Below, in pieces: positions 1 to 7,487 of a DNA stretch of 39,795 bases. The notes under the pieces were generated by a model. It did no database searches and was not told the origin of the DNA. It worked only from the letters and a program-made list of their open reading frames with translations. Made by a program: the position numbers and the translations under genes. How positions within the stretch are numbered: the first letter of the stretch is position 1; each line of letters starts with the position of its first letter. Location of the stretch: positions 27,329-67,123 of the forward strand of contig NZ_LN811356.1 of the NCBI RefSeq assembly GCF_001006805.1, given 5' to 3'. Source of the stretch: Microvirga massiliensis (lineage in GTDB: Bacteria; Pseudomonadota; Alphaproteobacteria; Rhizobiales; Beijerinckiaceae).

Positions 1-2
1 AG

Positions 3-149
3 GCCTTCGCGAAGCTCAAAGCACATCTGCGCAAGATCGGGGCCCGCACCTTCGAGGCGCTCTGGCGCGCCATCGGTGACATCTGTGATCTCTTCACCCC
101 GCAGGAATGCTGGAATTACCTCAAAGCCGCTGGATATGCGTCCGTTTAA
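3..149 (+). CDS. IS630-family transposase, C-terminal end (partial, cut by window edge)
   Basis: The reading frame is open from the window edge and encodes 48 residues ending in CWNYLKAAGYASV before a TAA. The pattern of FxALWRAIGDICDLF followed by CWNYLKAAGY is the familiar C-terminus of IS630-type DDE transposases, whose product cuts and pastes the element at TA targets. Only the tail is visible; the catalytic DDE residues would lie to the left. Two near-identical 14-bp motifs follow directly and may belong to the right end of the element. Family recognition is from memory of the C-terminal motif, so the exact IS name is not assigned. Confidence 0.8.
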   Translation, partial: AFAKLKAHLRKIGARTFEALWRAIGDICDLFTPQECWNYLKAAGYASV

Positions 150-152
150 GGG

Positions 153-205
153 TCCGATGCTCTAGCCGCAAAGGAAGAAGCCACTTTTGGTTCCGATGCT
201 ATAGC
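153..205. repeat. Pair of 14-bp direct repeats after the IS630 transposase
   Basis: TCCGATGCTCTAGC (153-166) and TCCGATGCTATAGC (192-205) differ at one base. They sit between the transposase stop and the end of the next gene on the opposite strand. They could be transposase-binding repeats at the right end of the insertion sequence; this is inference because the left end is outside the window. Confidence 0.4.
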
Positions 206-231
206 TGTCGGGTAGCAGAGGGAGCTGATCG

Positions 232-1293
232 TTATACTTTTCCTGTATCGATCTTCGACCAGATTTTCCGAAAGCGACTGATACGACTTCGCAGTGGCGG
301 TCTCTTTTGCCGCGTTTTCGGCAAGCTAGCACCTGTGGGATCCGGATACACAATGCGCTTCCCGTGTACAAGTATTGTTGCCGCCGTGAATATTGGGCAC
401 AGATAGGGGTAATCGAGCTGCAGCATTCTGCGAACATGCTGAAGGCGGGCTCTGCGCATCGTTAACAGGCTCTCCGGAACCCGGGTTCCAAGGAGTGCCG
501 AAAGCGCAACGCATTGCGTCGCGAGGGCAATCCGGTCGAGCGGAGCCCGCATCCAATCTTCAATACGATCCCAATCGAAGTCTGACTCCAGGCTTAGGGT
601 ATCCAAGTCAACGAGGTGGCGGAGGTCGATCCGCCCGACCCAGAAATCCCCGTCGTGAAGGAGATCATGCACGAGAATGTGGAAGGCCCGCGAGGTTGAA
701 TCAGGCAGGTTAACGATCATTCCGGCATCCCCGAAGGCATGCGAATGCGCAGAAAGCCGCGTAGGCGGGTGCAACCGAGCCGGTCCAGGTGGGCGGACAT
801 GGAGATCCACCATGGCGGCGTCCGAAGAGCGGAAGAGATCCGCCTTGAAGTGATGCTGCGCCTCTCCAACTTCGCTGTCCGTCCGGAAGCCGATCGCTAC
901 CAAGGCCTGCATCGCGGGATCGACGTCTTCGGCCGGAACGAGGATATCCAAATCGGTCAGCATCCGCTCGCCAATGCGTTCCGGCGGGCTTGCCCGGAGC
1001 CATGCAGCACCTTTGATGAGAGTCGGTACGATTCCTGCCGCGTTGAGGCAAAATGCCACTTCATCGAGTTGTCCCTGCAGTCGCGTGTTCCGGGCAGCAT
1101 TACGTTCGAAAATGAGCCGTAGATACGCGGCCACATCCTCGGGACAGGTCTCCGGGCGAAGCCGGACGGCGAGGGTGGGGGTGACGAGACAGCGATTGGC
1201 ATCCTCGATGATGCCGAGCCAGTCGACGTCAGGAGGCGGCGAGCCGCGTAGGCATGCTGCGAGATCGCTCAGACGCCGACGCGCTTTCATCAT
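232..1293 (-). CDS. NTP_transf_5-type nucleotidyltransferase of an HPr-rel-like cassette
   Basis: A 353-residue protein of the uncharacterised nucleotidyltransferase family (NTP_transf_5, PF14907 type). Visible motifs are LIKGAAWL (Lys-Gly of the substrate loop), TDLDILV with the DxD metal-binding pair, and VDLHVRP as the third acidic strand. A His/Asp-rich HILVHDLLHDGDFW segment follows. Known relatives sit beside PqqD-like and HprK-like genes in exopolysaccharide, HPr-rel and some lasso-peptide loci, where they are thought to transfer a nucleotide or sugar-nucleotide group to a small carrier. ATG at 1293 is chosen because GAGGA lies six bases upstream; a TTG just before it is less likely. 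The gene begins 65 bp inside the kinase gene, so the two are almost certainly co-translated. The 3' end abuts the IS630 remnant. The substrate is unknown. Confidence 0.75.
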   Translation of the reverse strand: MMKARRRLSDLAACLRGSPPPDVDWLGIIEDANRCLVTPTLAVRLRPETCPEDVAAYLRLIFERNAARNTRLQGQLDEVAFCLNAAGIVPTLIKGAAWLRASPPERIGERMLTDLDILVPAEDVDPAMQALVAIGFRTDSEVGEAQHHFKADLFRSSDAAMVDLHVRPPGPARLHPPTRLSAHSHAFGDAGMIVNLPDSTSRAFHILVHDLLHDGDFWVGRIDLRHLVDLDTLSLESDFDWDRIEDWMRAPLDRIALATQCVALSALLGTRVPESLLTMRRARLQHVRRMLQLDYPYLCPIFTAATILVHGKRIVYPDPTGASLPKTRQKRPPLRSRISRFRKIWSKIDTGKV

Positions 1294-2383
1294 CAAGGGT
1301 CCTCAGAAAATCGACCGCATTGTGGAGCTCGGAATAGTGAAACTCGAAAGCATGGGCGCCAGAGACCACCTGTGCAAGGCCGCGCGCACCGGGGCCCAAC
1401 AAGCGCCCGGATGCCGTATACGCATTACGGATCAACTCCGACAGCACCGTGACCGCATCGACGGGAATGAGGCGAGGGTTCGCATGAGCGCTGCGCCTGA
1501 GGAACAACAATCTTGAAACTCCGTGAGCCTCGGACGTGCATGGACGGAGGGGCGTCAAATAGCGGACGCGCCGGGCGTCTAGCCGGCGGTGAATTGGTGT
1601 CTTCGGGAGATCGGGTCTGATGGACTTGAGCAGCGGCCAGATTCCGGGTTTAGCTGCCGGGGCAAAGGGCACCCCGCGAACGCGGCCGTCGGCTCCGACG
1701 AGCACGATATCGTCACTCCCATATTCGAACCCTGCTTCCGTGAGAGCGACCGTCAGGCCCGTCTTGCCCGCCCCCGGCTGGCCGAGCAGGAGATTGGCGC
1801 GTCCTCCCCGGACGAGACAGGCACTATGCAGAGCGATATCGGGTCCGGTCCGCGACAGGACGATTTCGGTGAGCAGAGCCTTCACGGCCGGGATGAACTC
1901 GTCCCTGGGATGAAAGCTCACAGGGCGACCCGGCCCGTGAAGGGCAGTACGGTCACCGGCGCCCCAGGACCTGATCACGATATCGGGCTTTGTACGTGTT
2001 CCACGCAGGTGACCGAAGGCCTGGAGCAGGAGATCGTGTTCCGGGCCGGCCGGCAGGACGAGATCGACCGAGACGTTCGGGAGCGAAATCAGCATCGTGG
2101 CGGTATCCTGGGCCGATTGCGCAGGAGGAGAAAAGTCGATCAATCCCTCCTGTGTCCACTGGTCGACCGCACTCTCGACCTGCTGTTCCGCGGCGCCGGA
2201 AGGAATCCCACGCTCGATGAGTTCCGGGACGATGTCGTTGGTATCGACTCCCTCGGCGAGGCGACACCAGATATAGGCCGCGGGCGAACTCAACTCGAAG
2301 AGGCGCTGGCGGGACTCGCTGAACAGGAGAGGCCGATCCCCGACGTAAAGGAACTCGACGTCGCCGGCGGGGGAAATCCTCAT
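1229..2383 (-). CDS. PqqD-like domain fused to HprK-like kinase
   Basis: 384 residues. Residues about 1-85 look like a PqqD/RiPP-recognition fold (winged helix; FELSSPAAYIWCRLAEG, then a helix ending DQWTQEGLIDF). Residues about 180-350 resemble the HPr Ser kinase core: ALHSACLV, then Walker A GQPGAGKT (201-208), then YGSDDIVLV with the paired Asp at about 223-224. In HPr-rel-type cassettes these are normally separate small proteins, so the fusion tethers a peptide-binding module to a kinase, which suggests a peptide or carrier protein is phosphorylated on Ser. ATG at 2383 is preceded by GGGAG six bases upstream; an in-frame TTG at 2401 is less good. The C-terminal 65 bp overlap the nucleotidyltransferase gene. 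No lasso cyclase, leader peptidase or HPr gene is visible nearby. Confidence 0.75.
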   Translation of the reverse strand: MRISPAGDVEFLYVGDRPLLFSESRQRLFELSSPAAYIWCRLAEGVDTNDIVPELIERGIPSGAAEQQVESAVDQWTQEGLIDFSPPAQSAQDTATMLISLPNVSVDLVLPAGPEHDLLLQAFGHLRGTRTKPDIVIRSWGAGDRTALHGPGRPVSFHPRDEFIPAVKALLTEIVLSRTGPDIALHSACLVRGGRANLLLGQPGAGKTGLTVALTEAGFEYGSDDIVLVGADGRVRGVPFAPAAKPGIWPLLKSIRPDLPKTPIHRRLDARRVRYLTPLRPCTSEAHGVSRLLFLRRSAHANPRLIPVDAVTVLSELIRNAYTASGRLLGPGARGLAQVVSGAHAFEFHYSELHNAVDFLRTLDDESASASERSRSMPTRLAAS

Positions 2384-2514
2384 ACAGCGCTCCCGAAGCA
2401 AGAGGCGTCTCGATCGACAGTGTCTGTCTCTGCACGATCAGCTCGAGGCGCGAACCTGATCGCTCTCGTGCGTCCGGCGAGAAGCTGCAGATAGGATAGG
2501 GGCTCGCAACTCAC
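2380..2514 (-). CDS. Possible 44-residue peptide gene coupled to the kinase (speculative)
   Basis: A GTG-initiated frame of 44 codons ends in a TGA that overlaps the kinase ATG as ATGA, a common arrangement for translationally coupled genes. The predicted peptide has a basic middle (RAIRFAPRADRAETDT) and ends ASCFGSAV, with Ser and Cys near the C-terminus. The sequence before the start, AAGGCGGC, is a poor ribosome binding site. No homologue is recognised. Short open frames occur often by chance in GC-rich DNA, so this is listed only because a small substrate is expected somewhere beside a PqqD-kinase fusion. Confidence 0.2.
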   Translation of the reverse strand: MSCEPLSYLQLLAGRTRAIRFAPRADRAETDTVDRDASCFGSAV

Positions 2515-2655
2515 GCCGCCTTATCTAGGCTGTATCATCCGATCGTCGACAGGGCCGGAGGGAGCGAAAGCTCTATCGTGGAAGGGAGCGAAAATGGAGA
2601 TCCGGCGAGACAAGCGACCTTCCGGACAGAGTGCGGCTCGATAAGGCGAGACCGC

Positions 2656-2886
2656 TTACGACTTGCGGGCCGGCTGACCTTCCGACCACCGCAAGCCGGT
2701 GCTTTCCCGGCTGGTCGAGGCGAGGCGCGCAATCACGATGCCCGAGAGCAGCCCGGCGATGCTGCCGCCGACCGGCGCTGCGGCCAGGCCGATCACCCAT
2801 CCAAAGGGGAGCAGAGCCAGGAAAGTAGCAGCACTGGCGAGCATGGCGGCAAACACGATAACGAACACTTCAGCACCCGGGAGCAC
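2656..2886 (-). CDS. Small two-helix membrane protein, function unknown
   Basis: 76 residues with two hydrophobic helices: about 5-30 (EVFVIVFAAMLASAATFLALL) and about 31-54 (GWVIGLAAAPVGGSIAGLLSG). The second helix is rich in small-residue (Gly/Ala) packing motifs. The tail is polar and basic. The start is a GTG without a clear ribosome binding site; an internal ATG at 2844 would leave a shorter protein. It points the same way as the kinase cassette but is about 270 bp upstream of it. Not recognised; the hydrophobic pattern is what supports it as real. Confidence 0.45.
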   Translation of the reverse strand: MLPGAEVFVIVFAAMLASAATFLALLPFGWVIGLAAAPVGGSIAGLLSGIVIARLASTSRESTGLRWSEGQPARKS

Positions 2887-3141
2887 GTCAACCCGCTTGC
2901 AATGTGCTCCATCCGCACTAAGGCAGCAATATCGGAAAAGTACTATACGGAGCAGAATGCTTGATGTCCGAAGGGCTTATCTTGCGTCTCGCGGAATGGC
3001 CCTCCTGTTTCAGGATCCCAACCAAGGGGCTCAGGATCGGCCCGTGCGCTCTGTTCCCCGAGCGTCGGCATGGGGCACCTCACCCATGAATCCAGCGAGA
3101 GCCAAGCCGGGAGACGCCAAAGCTGCAGCGCGCCGGCGTCG

Positions 3142-4908
3142 CTAATTGCCGATCGCGACTCCCTCGCGCCGGCTGTCCGCGCCTCCCGTCAAGCCATCCG
3201 GGCCGACTAGAATGGCTTGGAGGCCCGAGGTCATGTCGATCGCGCGCACCGCATGGCCTTTTGCTTCGAGGCCCGGAATCCACGCTTCCGCTTCCGTCCC
3301 GCGCTCGACCTCGGTCGGGCCGTTGCGGCTCCCGACATTCGGCAAATCCACCGCGACCTGAGGGTCGAGCTTCCAGTCGAGGAGAGCGAACAGCGTCTTC
3401 GCGACGAAGTTGATGATCATGCTGCCTCCCGGCGAGCCAACCACCGCATAGAGACGACCGTCCTCGTCGAAGACGAGCGTCGGAGCCATGGAGCTCCGCG
3501 GCCGCTTGCCGGGCTCAACCCGGTTGGCCGCAGGCTTTCCATCCTCGATTGGCTCGAAGGCGAAGTCGGTCAGCTCGTTGTTGAGGAGAAAGCCGCTTCG
3601 GGTCATGACGCGCGCGCCGAAGCCGGACTCGATGGTGGTCGTCATGGCGACGGCCCGCCCCTCCCGATCGACGATCGAGATATGGCTCGTGCCGAATTCG
3701 GCGTCGTCCGACGCACCCCACAGGAAGGTCTTCCGGAACGGCGGATCCCCGGGCTGGGCCCGTCCCATCGAGCGATCGGGGCTGATCAGGGCCGAGCGGG
3801 TGGCCAGATACTCCTTATCGATCAGGCCCCGAACCGGAACCTGTACATAGGCCGGATCAGCGACGTAGAGGGCTCGGTCCGCAAAGGCCAGCCGCCCTGC
3901 CTCGGAGAACAGATGGACGAAGTCCGGTCCTGGCGGGATGGTCGGGAGATCGAAGCGTTCCAACATGCCGAGGATCTGCTGGACGGCGATGCCTCCTGAG
4001 CTCGGCGGTCCCATTCCGCAGATGCGGTAGGAGCGGTAGGGGCCACAGACCGGCGAGCGTTCCTCGACCGTGTAGGCGCGCAGATCCTCGAGCGTCATGT
4101 CCCCCGGATTCGTCGGGTGGGAGGTAACGGCCGTCACGACGTCCTGCGCGATGTCGCCGCTGTAGAAGGCCGCGCTGCCTCCGGCCGCAAGCGCACGCAG
4201 GGTCTTCGCGAGGGCCGGGTTCCGGAGAATCGTGCCGACCGGCTTCGGCGTGCCGTCGTCCCGATAGAAGAGCTCCTTCGCGAGCGGATCGCTTCGGAGC
4301 GAGTCATCCTGCGCCAAGAGGCCGTGCAGGCGTGGCGAGATTGGGAATCCCTCCTCAGCGAGCCTGATCGCGGGTGCAATGAGATCGGGCCAGGCGATCC
4401 GCCCCCAGCGTTCGTGGGCCGCCTCGAGGAGTCTCACGACCCCGGGCACCCCGACCGAGCGTCCGCCGACGACCGCCGCGAGGAATTCCATCGGCTTGCC
4501 GTCGGGGCCGAGAAAGCGGTCCGGCTTTGCCGCGGCCGGCGCGGTTTCCCGTCCGTCGAGGGACACCACCTCGCGACCGTCCCAATGCAGCAGGAAGGCG
4601 CCGCCGCCGATCCCGGAGCTTTGCGGCTCGACGAGATTCAGAACGAACTGCACCGTGATCGCCGCGTCGACCGCGCTGCCTCCGGCGGCCAGAATCCGGC
4701 GGCCTTCCTCGGCGGCGATCGGGTTGGCGGCAGCCACCATATCGCGGCCGGAATGCTCGACCGTTTTCGTCGATCGGCCGGTCGCGCCCTCGGGTGCCGG
4801 TGCAAGGGCCTGGGCGGCCGCTCCACACGGCGTCAGGGCCGCCAGCGACGCCATGCAGGCAGCGGCGAATGGAGCCAGGAACGCGATTGGCCGCCCCGAG
4901 TTTTTCAT
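3142..4908 (-). CDS. ggt: Gamma-glutamyltransferase (glutathione hydrolase)
   Basis: 588 residues, normal for periplasmic gamma-glutamyltranspeptidase, which cleaves glutathione and transfers gamma-glutamyl groups. An N-terminal signal peptide (residues about 1-33, hydrophobic core then CGAAAQA) points to export. The proenzyme is self-cleaved before the catalytic Thr at about 407, seen in GTSHISIVD. Other family motifs are SSGIGGGAFLLHW, PPSSGGIAVQQILGM, LNNELTDF, and the substrate loop KRPRSSMAPTLVF followed by GSPGGSMIINF. ATG 4908 has GGGAGG nine bases upstream and begins directly with the signal peptide; the open frame extends 90 bases further without such support. Monocistronic, divergent from the small gene at 5118. 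Confidence 0.93.
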   Translation of the reverse strand: MKNSGRPIAFLAPFAAACMASLAALTPCGAAAQALAPAPEGATGRSTKTVEHSGRDMVAAANPIAAEEGRRILAAGGSAVDAAITVQFVLNLVEPQSSGIGGGAFLLHWDGREVVSLDGRETAPAAAKPDRFLGPDGKPMEFLAAVVGGRSVGVPGVVRLLEAAHERWGRIAWPDLIAPAIRLAEEGFPISPRLHGLLAQDDSLRSDPLAKELFYRDDGTPKPVGTILRNPALAKTLRALAAGGSAAFYSGDIAQDVVTAVTSHPTNPGDMTLEDLRAYTVEERSPVCGPYRSYRICGMGPPSSGGIAVQQILGMLERFDLPTIPPGPDFVHLFSEAGRLAFADRALYVADPAYVQVPVRGLIDKEYLATRSALISPDRSMGRAQPGDPPFRKTFLWGASDDAEFGTSHISIVDREGRAVAMTTTIESGFGARVMTRSGFLLNNELTDFAFEPIEDGKPAANRVEPGKRPRSSMAPTLVFDEDGRLYAVVGSPGGSMIINFVAKTLFALLDWKLDPQVAVDLPNVGSRNGPTEVERGTEAEAWIPGLEAKGHAVRAIDMTSGLQAILVGPDGLTGGADSRREGVAIGN

Positions 4909-5117
4909 GACGGTGATCCTCCCGGATCCCATCCTACAGGCCGTGCCGCAGGGTTCCAGCACTTGCGTGACGTGAAGCGAAGTGCGCGTGCCCTGCATCG
5001 GCCGCGGTGATCCTGCGCTCCATTACGTCACGGTTTCGGCGCCGACATACTGATGACACGCATCGGCGATACCACTCCCGCAACCAAGGGGAATCACCTG
5101 ACAGAAGGGCGTCGAAC

Positions 5118-5372
5118 ATGAATTCCTATAACCTGTTCCGCACCCCTGGTGCTCATCCCCTGGTTTGCGCTGTTCCGGAGGAGTGTGCCGTTCCGGGTTT
5201 TCTTTCATCTCCGGGTTGGGAGTTCGGCGGACGCGTGGAACCCGAATCGGTGGCGCTGGTCGGCTTCGACTCCCAGGCTGCGGCAATCGGGGTTCACCTG
5301 AACGGATTCTACCTCTTCGCGGACTTTTCGAAGACCATGCGATCGGAGCAGGGCTTCAGCGCTGGCCGTTGA
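5118..5372 (+). CDS. Small conserved-looking hypothetical protein (84 aa)
   Basis: An ATG preceded by AGAAGG nine bases upstream opens an 84-residue frame with non-random composition. It runs from YNLFRTPGAHPLVCAVPEE, through PGFLSSPGWEFGGRV, to AAIGVHLNGFYLF. It has no signal peptide or membrane helix. The composition (aromatic, Pro and Gly spread evenly, one Cys) is that of a small soluble domain, and I believe similar short proteins occur in related Hyphomicrobiales, but I cannot name a family. The longer upstream extension to 5007 is Arg/His-rich and unlikely to be translated. It is transcribed away from ggt and toward the Gly-rich gene. Confidence 0.6.
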   Translation: MNSYNLFRTPGAHPLVCAVPEECAVPGFLSSPGWEFGGRVEPESVALVGFDSQAAAIGVHLNGFYLFADFSKTMRSEQGFSAGR

Positions 5373-5473
5373 CGCCGCACCGGCCAGGGAATGCAAGGCC
5401 GTATTCGAGCGACAGGGGATCGTTCATCACTGCGAGCGCGCGATTCAGCGGGTCTGGCCAGCCGCATGGAGTT

Positions 5474-6052
5474 CTATCGCCCGCCCGAGCCGCCGGCATT
5501 CCCGCCGCCGTTGCCGTTTCCCCCTCCGCCATTGCCATTCCCCTGGCCGCCGCCCGCGTTCCCGCCGCCTTGACCTCCACCGGCATTGCCGCCGCCCTGG
5601 CCGCCTGCATTCCCTCCGCCGGCATTGCCGCTCCCGGCATTTCCGCCGCCCGCGTTGCCTCCGCCCTGACCGCCTCCTGAATTGCCGGGGCCAGAACTGC
5701 CTGCGTTCCCGCCGCCCTGACCGCCGCCGGCATTGCTGCCGCGGCCATCACCACGCGCGTTTCCACCGCGATTGCCGGTCGATGCTTCGGCGGCGGCTGC
5801 GCTTTCGCTCGCCCCGCGCTCGCTCCCGCTCCGAGCCCCGCTGGCCCGGCCGGGGCCCGACCCGCTCCTTACCGAGTCGGGGGCACGCTTCCCGCGGCCC
5901 CGCACTGCGTCCCGGACCTCTTCGGCCCAGAGGCTGTTCCGCCCCGATCGGACCGGCTCCGATGACGAAGCTGCCCAAGCCGTGGCGCTCATCCCCGAGA
6001 GGAGCAGCAAGAGAACACCCGGTCCGATATATCGATGGTGCGAACGCTTCAT
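5474..6052 (-). CDS. Exported Gly/Asn-rich repeat protein
   Basis: 192 residues: a clear signal peptide (MKRSHHRYIGPGVLLLLLSG, cleaved near TAWAA), an Arg/Ser-rich linker, then from about residue 90 a low-complexity tail. The tail is built of NAGGGQGGG- and NAGGGN-type units ending GGNAGGSGGR. Such tails are seen in surface or matrix-associated proteins; no catalytic domain is present. ATG 6052 is chosen because it starts the signal peptide; an upstream in-frame ATG at 6097 adds a polar stretch. The repeats come from short GC-rich tandem units on the DNA, so length may vary between strains. Function unknown. Confidence 0.7.
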   Translation of the reverse strand: MKRSHHRYIGPGVLLLLLSGMSATAWAASSSEPVRSGRNSLWAEEVRDAVRGRGKRAPDSVRSGSGPGRASGARSGSERGASESAAAAEASTGNRGGNARGDGRGSNAGGGQGGGNAGSSGPGNSGGGQGGGNAGGGNAGSGNAGGGNAGGQGGGNAGGGQGGGNAGGGQGNGNGGGGNGNGGGNAGGSGGR

Positions 6053-6227
6053 CGTGCTATGGACTGCCGCAATCTCACTGCCTCTCGAATGGAGCAAAAT
6101 TCAGGACTATCCATGGGCCGGGCTGGTCCTGCAGGTGCATTGAGTTAAATCGGCTGAATCCGAACATCGATCAACCCCCGGCGATTGTCACAAGGCTCCG
6201 CGCGAGCCGTTTGCTCTCGGAGTTCCC

Positions 6228-7487
6228 GTGGGATCCACCCTTTCGCTCATTTGGACGATCACGCTTACGGCAACGATCCTGCAAGCTTCGAACGGCCTTC
6301 TGCAAGCCTTGCTGCCCCTGCGCATGCAGGCCGACGGCCTGCCGGTGACGGCGATAGGTCTCGTGGCAACCGCCTATGGGGCTGGTTTCGTAGTCGGTTG
6401 TTTCATGGCCCCGAAGCTGATCCGCCGTGTCGGACATATCCGCGCTTTCGCGAGCCTCGCGGCAACCGCTGCGGTCGTCGCGCTTGCCTTCACGACGGCG
6501 CAATCGGTGCTGGCCTGGATCATCTTGCGCGCCTTGTCGGGCATTGCCCTGGCGGGCGTGTTCACCGTCATGGACGGCTGGATCAGCGCACGCGCAACGC
6601 CTTCGATCCGCGGTCGTGTCCTTTCGATCTACATGATCTGCACCAAGCTCGCCTTGATGCTCTCACCCCTCGGAATCGGGCTTGGTAACGTCCGGACCGA
6701 CGGATTGTTCATGCTCGTCGCCGCCATGATGTGCCTGTCGCTCTTGCCGGTCTCGGCATCGAGGACCAAGGAACCTCCAAGCCCCAAGTCGACCCGGATC
6801 GATATCGCGGGGCTGTTCGATGTCGCTCCGTCGGCCGTGGTCGGAGCCTTCGCCGTCGGCCTCGTGAATGCGCCCGTCATGGCAATCGCGCCCGTCTTCG
6901 GCGTGTCCGTCGGCCTCGATCAAGCCGAGGCGGCTGCGCTGCTCGTCGCCCTTCAGGGAGGAAGCCTTGTGCTGCAATGGCCACTCGGGTGGCTGTCCGA
7001 TCGCATCGACCGCCGCTATGTCATCGCCGGGCTCGCGGCTGGTACGTGCCTCGTCTCGATCGGAATTCTGATGGCGAGCCGAGCCGCGTCACCCGGGCTT
7101 CTCGTTGCGGGCTTCGCTGTCTGGGGTGGCCTGGCGCTCTGCATCTATTCGATTTGCGTCGCTCACGCCTGCGATCTCATCGAACCCGGGCAGATCGTGG
7201 CAACCGTCGGAACATTGCTGGTTTGCTGGGCCATCGGCAGCACGATCGGCCCCGTCCCCGGCACGGCCATGATGGCTTGGCTCGGCCCCGGCGGACTCTT
7301 CATCTATTCCGCGGGCGTAGTGCTCGGGCTTGCGATCTTCATCGTGATCCGCATCCTGCAATTGCGACGCCCAGTCTCGGGTGGCGGCTTCGTTGCCCTC
7401 GCACCGACGAGCCCCGCAAATGCCGCTTTGTCTCCGCGGCTTGATGAGGATTCACCGGGAGGTCGGTCTACAGACCGGCATCGCTGA
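6228..7487 (+). CDS. Major facilitator superfamily transporter (YcaD-like)
   Basis: 419 residues with about 12 hydrophobic segments, as expected for an MFS permease of the inner membrane. The loop after helix 2 has APKLIRRVGHIRAF, the family's G-x-x-x-D/R-R-x-G-type signature, repeated in the second half as GWLSDRIDRRYVI. The general look (two six-helix halves, short loops) is like the YcaD/CynX-type drug or metabolite exporters; the substrate cannot be told. GTG 6228 has CGGAG six bases upstream. Its 3' end overlaps the end of the convergent lytic transglycosylase gene by 20 bp. Confidence 0.85.
   Translation: MGSTLSLIWTITLTATILQASNGLLQALLPLRMQADGLPVTAIGLVATAYGAGFVVGCFMAPKLIRRVGHIRAFASLAATAAVVALAFTTAQSVLAWIILRALSGIALAGVFTVMDGWISARATPSIRGRVLSIYMICTKLALMLSPLGIGLGNVRTDGLFMLVAAMMCLSLLPVSASRTKEPPSPKSTRIDIAGLFDVAPSAVVGAFAVGLVNAPVMAIAPVFGVSVGLDQAEAAALLVALQGGSLVLQWPLGWLSDRIDRRYVIAGLAAGTCLVSIGILMASRAASPGLLVAGFAVWGGLALCIYSICVAHACDLIEPGQIVATVGTLLVCWAIGSTIGPVPGTAMMAWLGPGGLFIYSAGVVLGLAIFIVIRILQLRRPVSGGGFVALAPTSPANAALSPRLDEDSPGGRSTDRHR

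Noticed and set aside
232..2886. Lasso-peptide gene cluster
   Set aside because: The kinase, PqqD and nucleotidyltransferase parts recall lasso tailoring genes, but there is no asparagine-synthetase-like cyclase, no transglutaminase-like peptidase and no clear precursor.
2964..3089. 41-codon frame beginning MSEGLILRLAEWPSCFRIPT
   Set aside because: Weak ribosome binding site at a long distance and no recognisable pattern.
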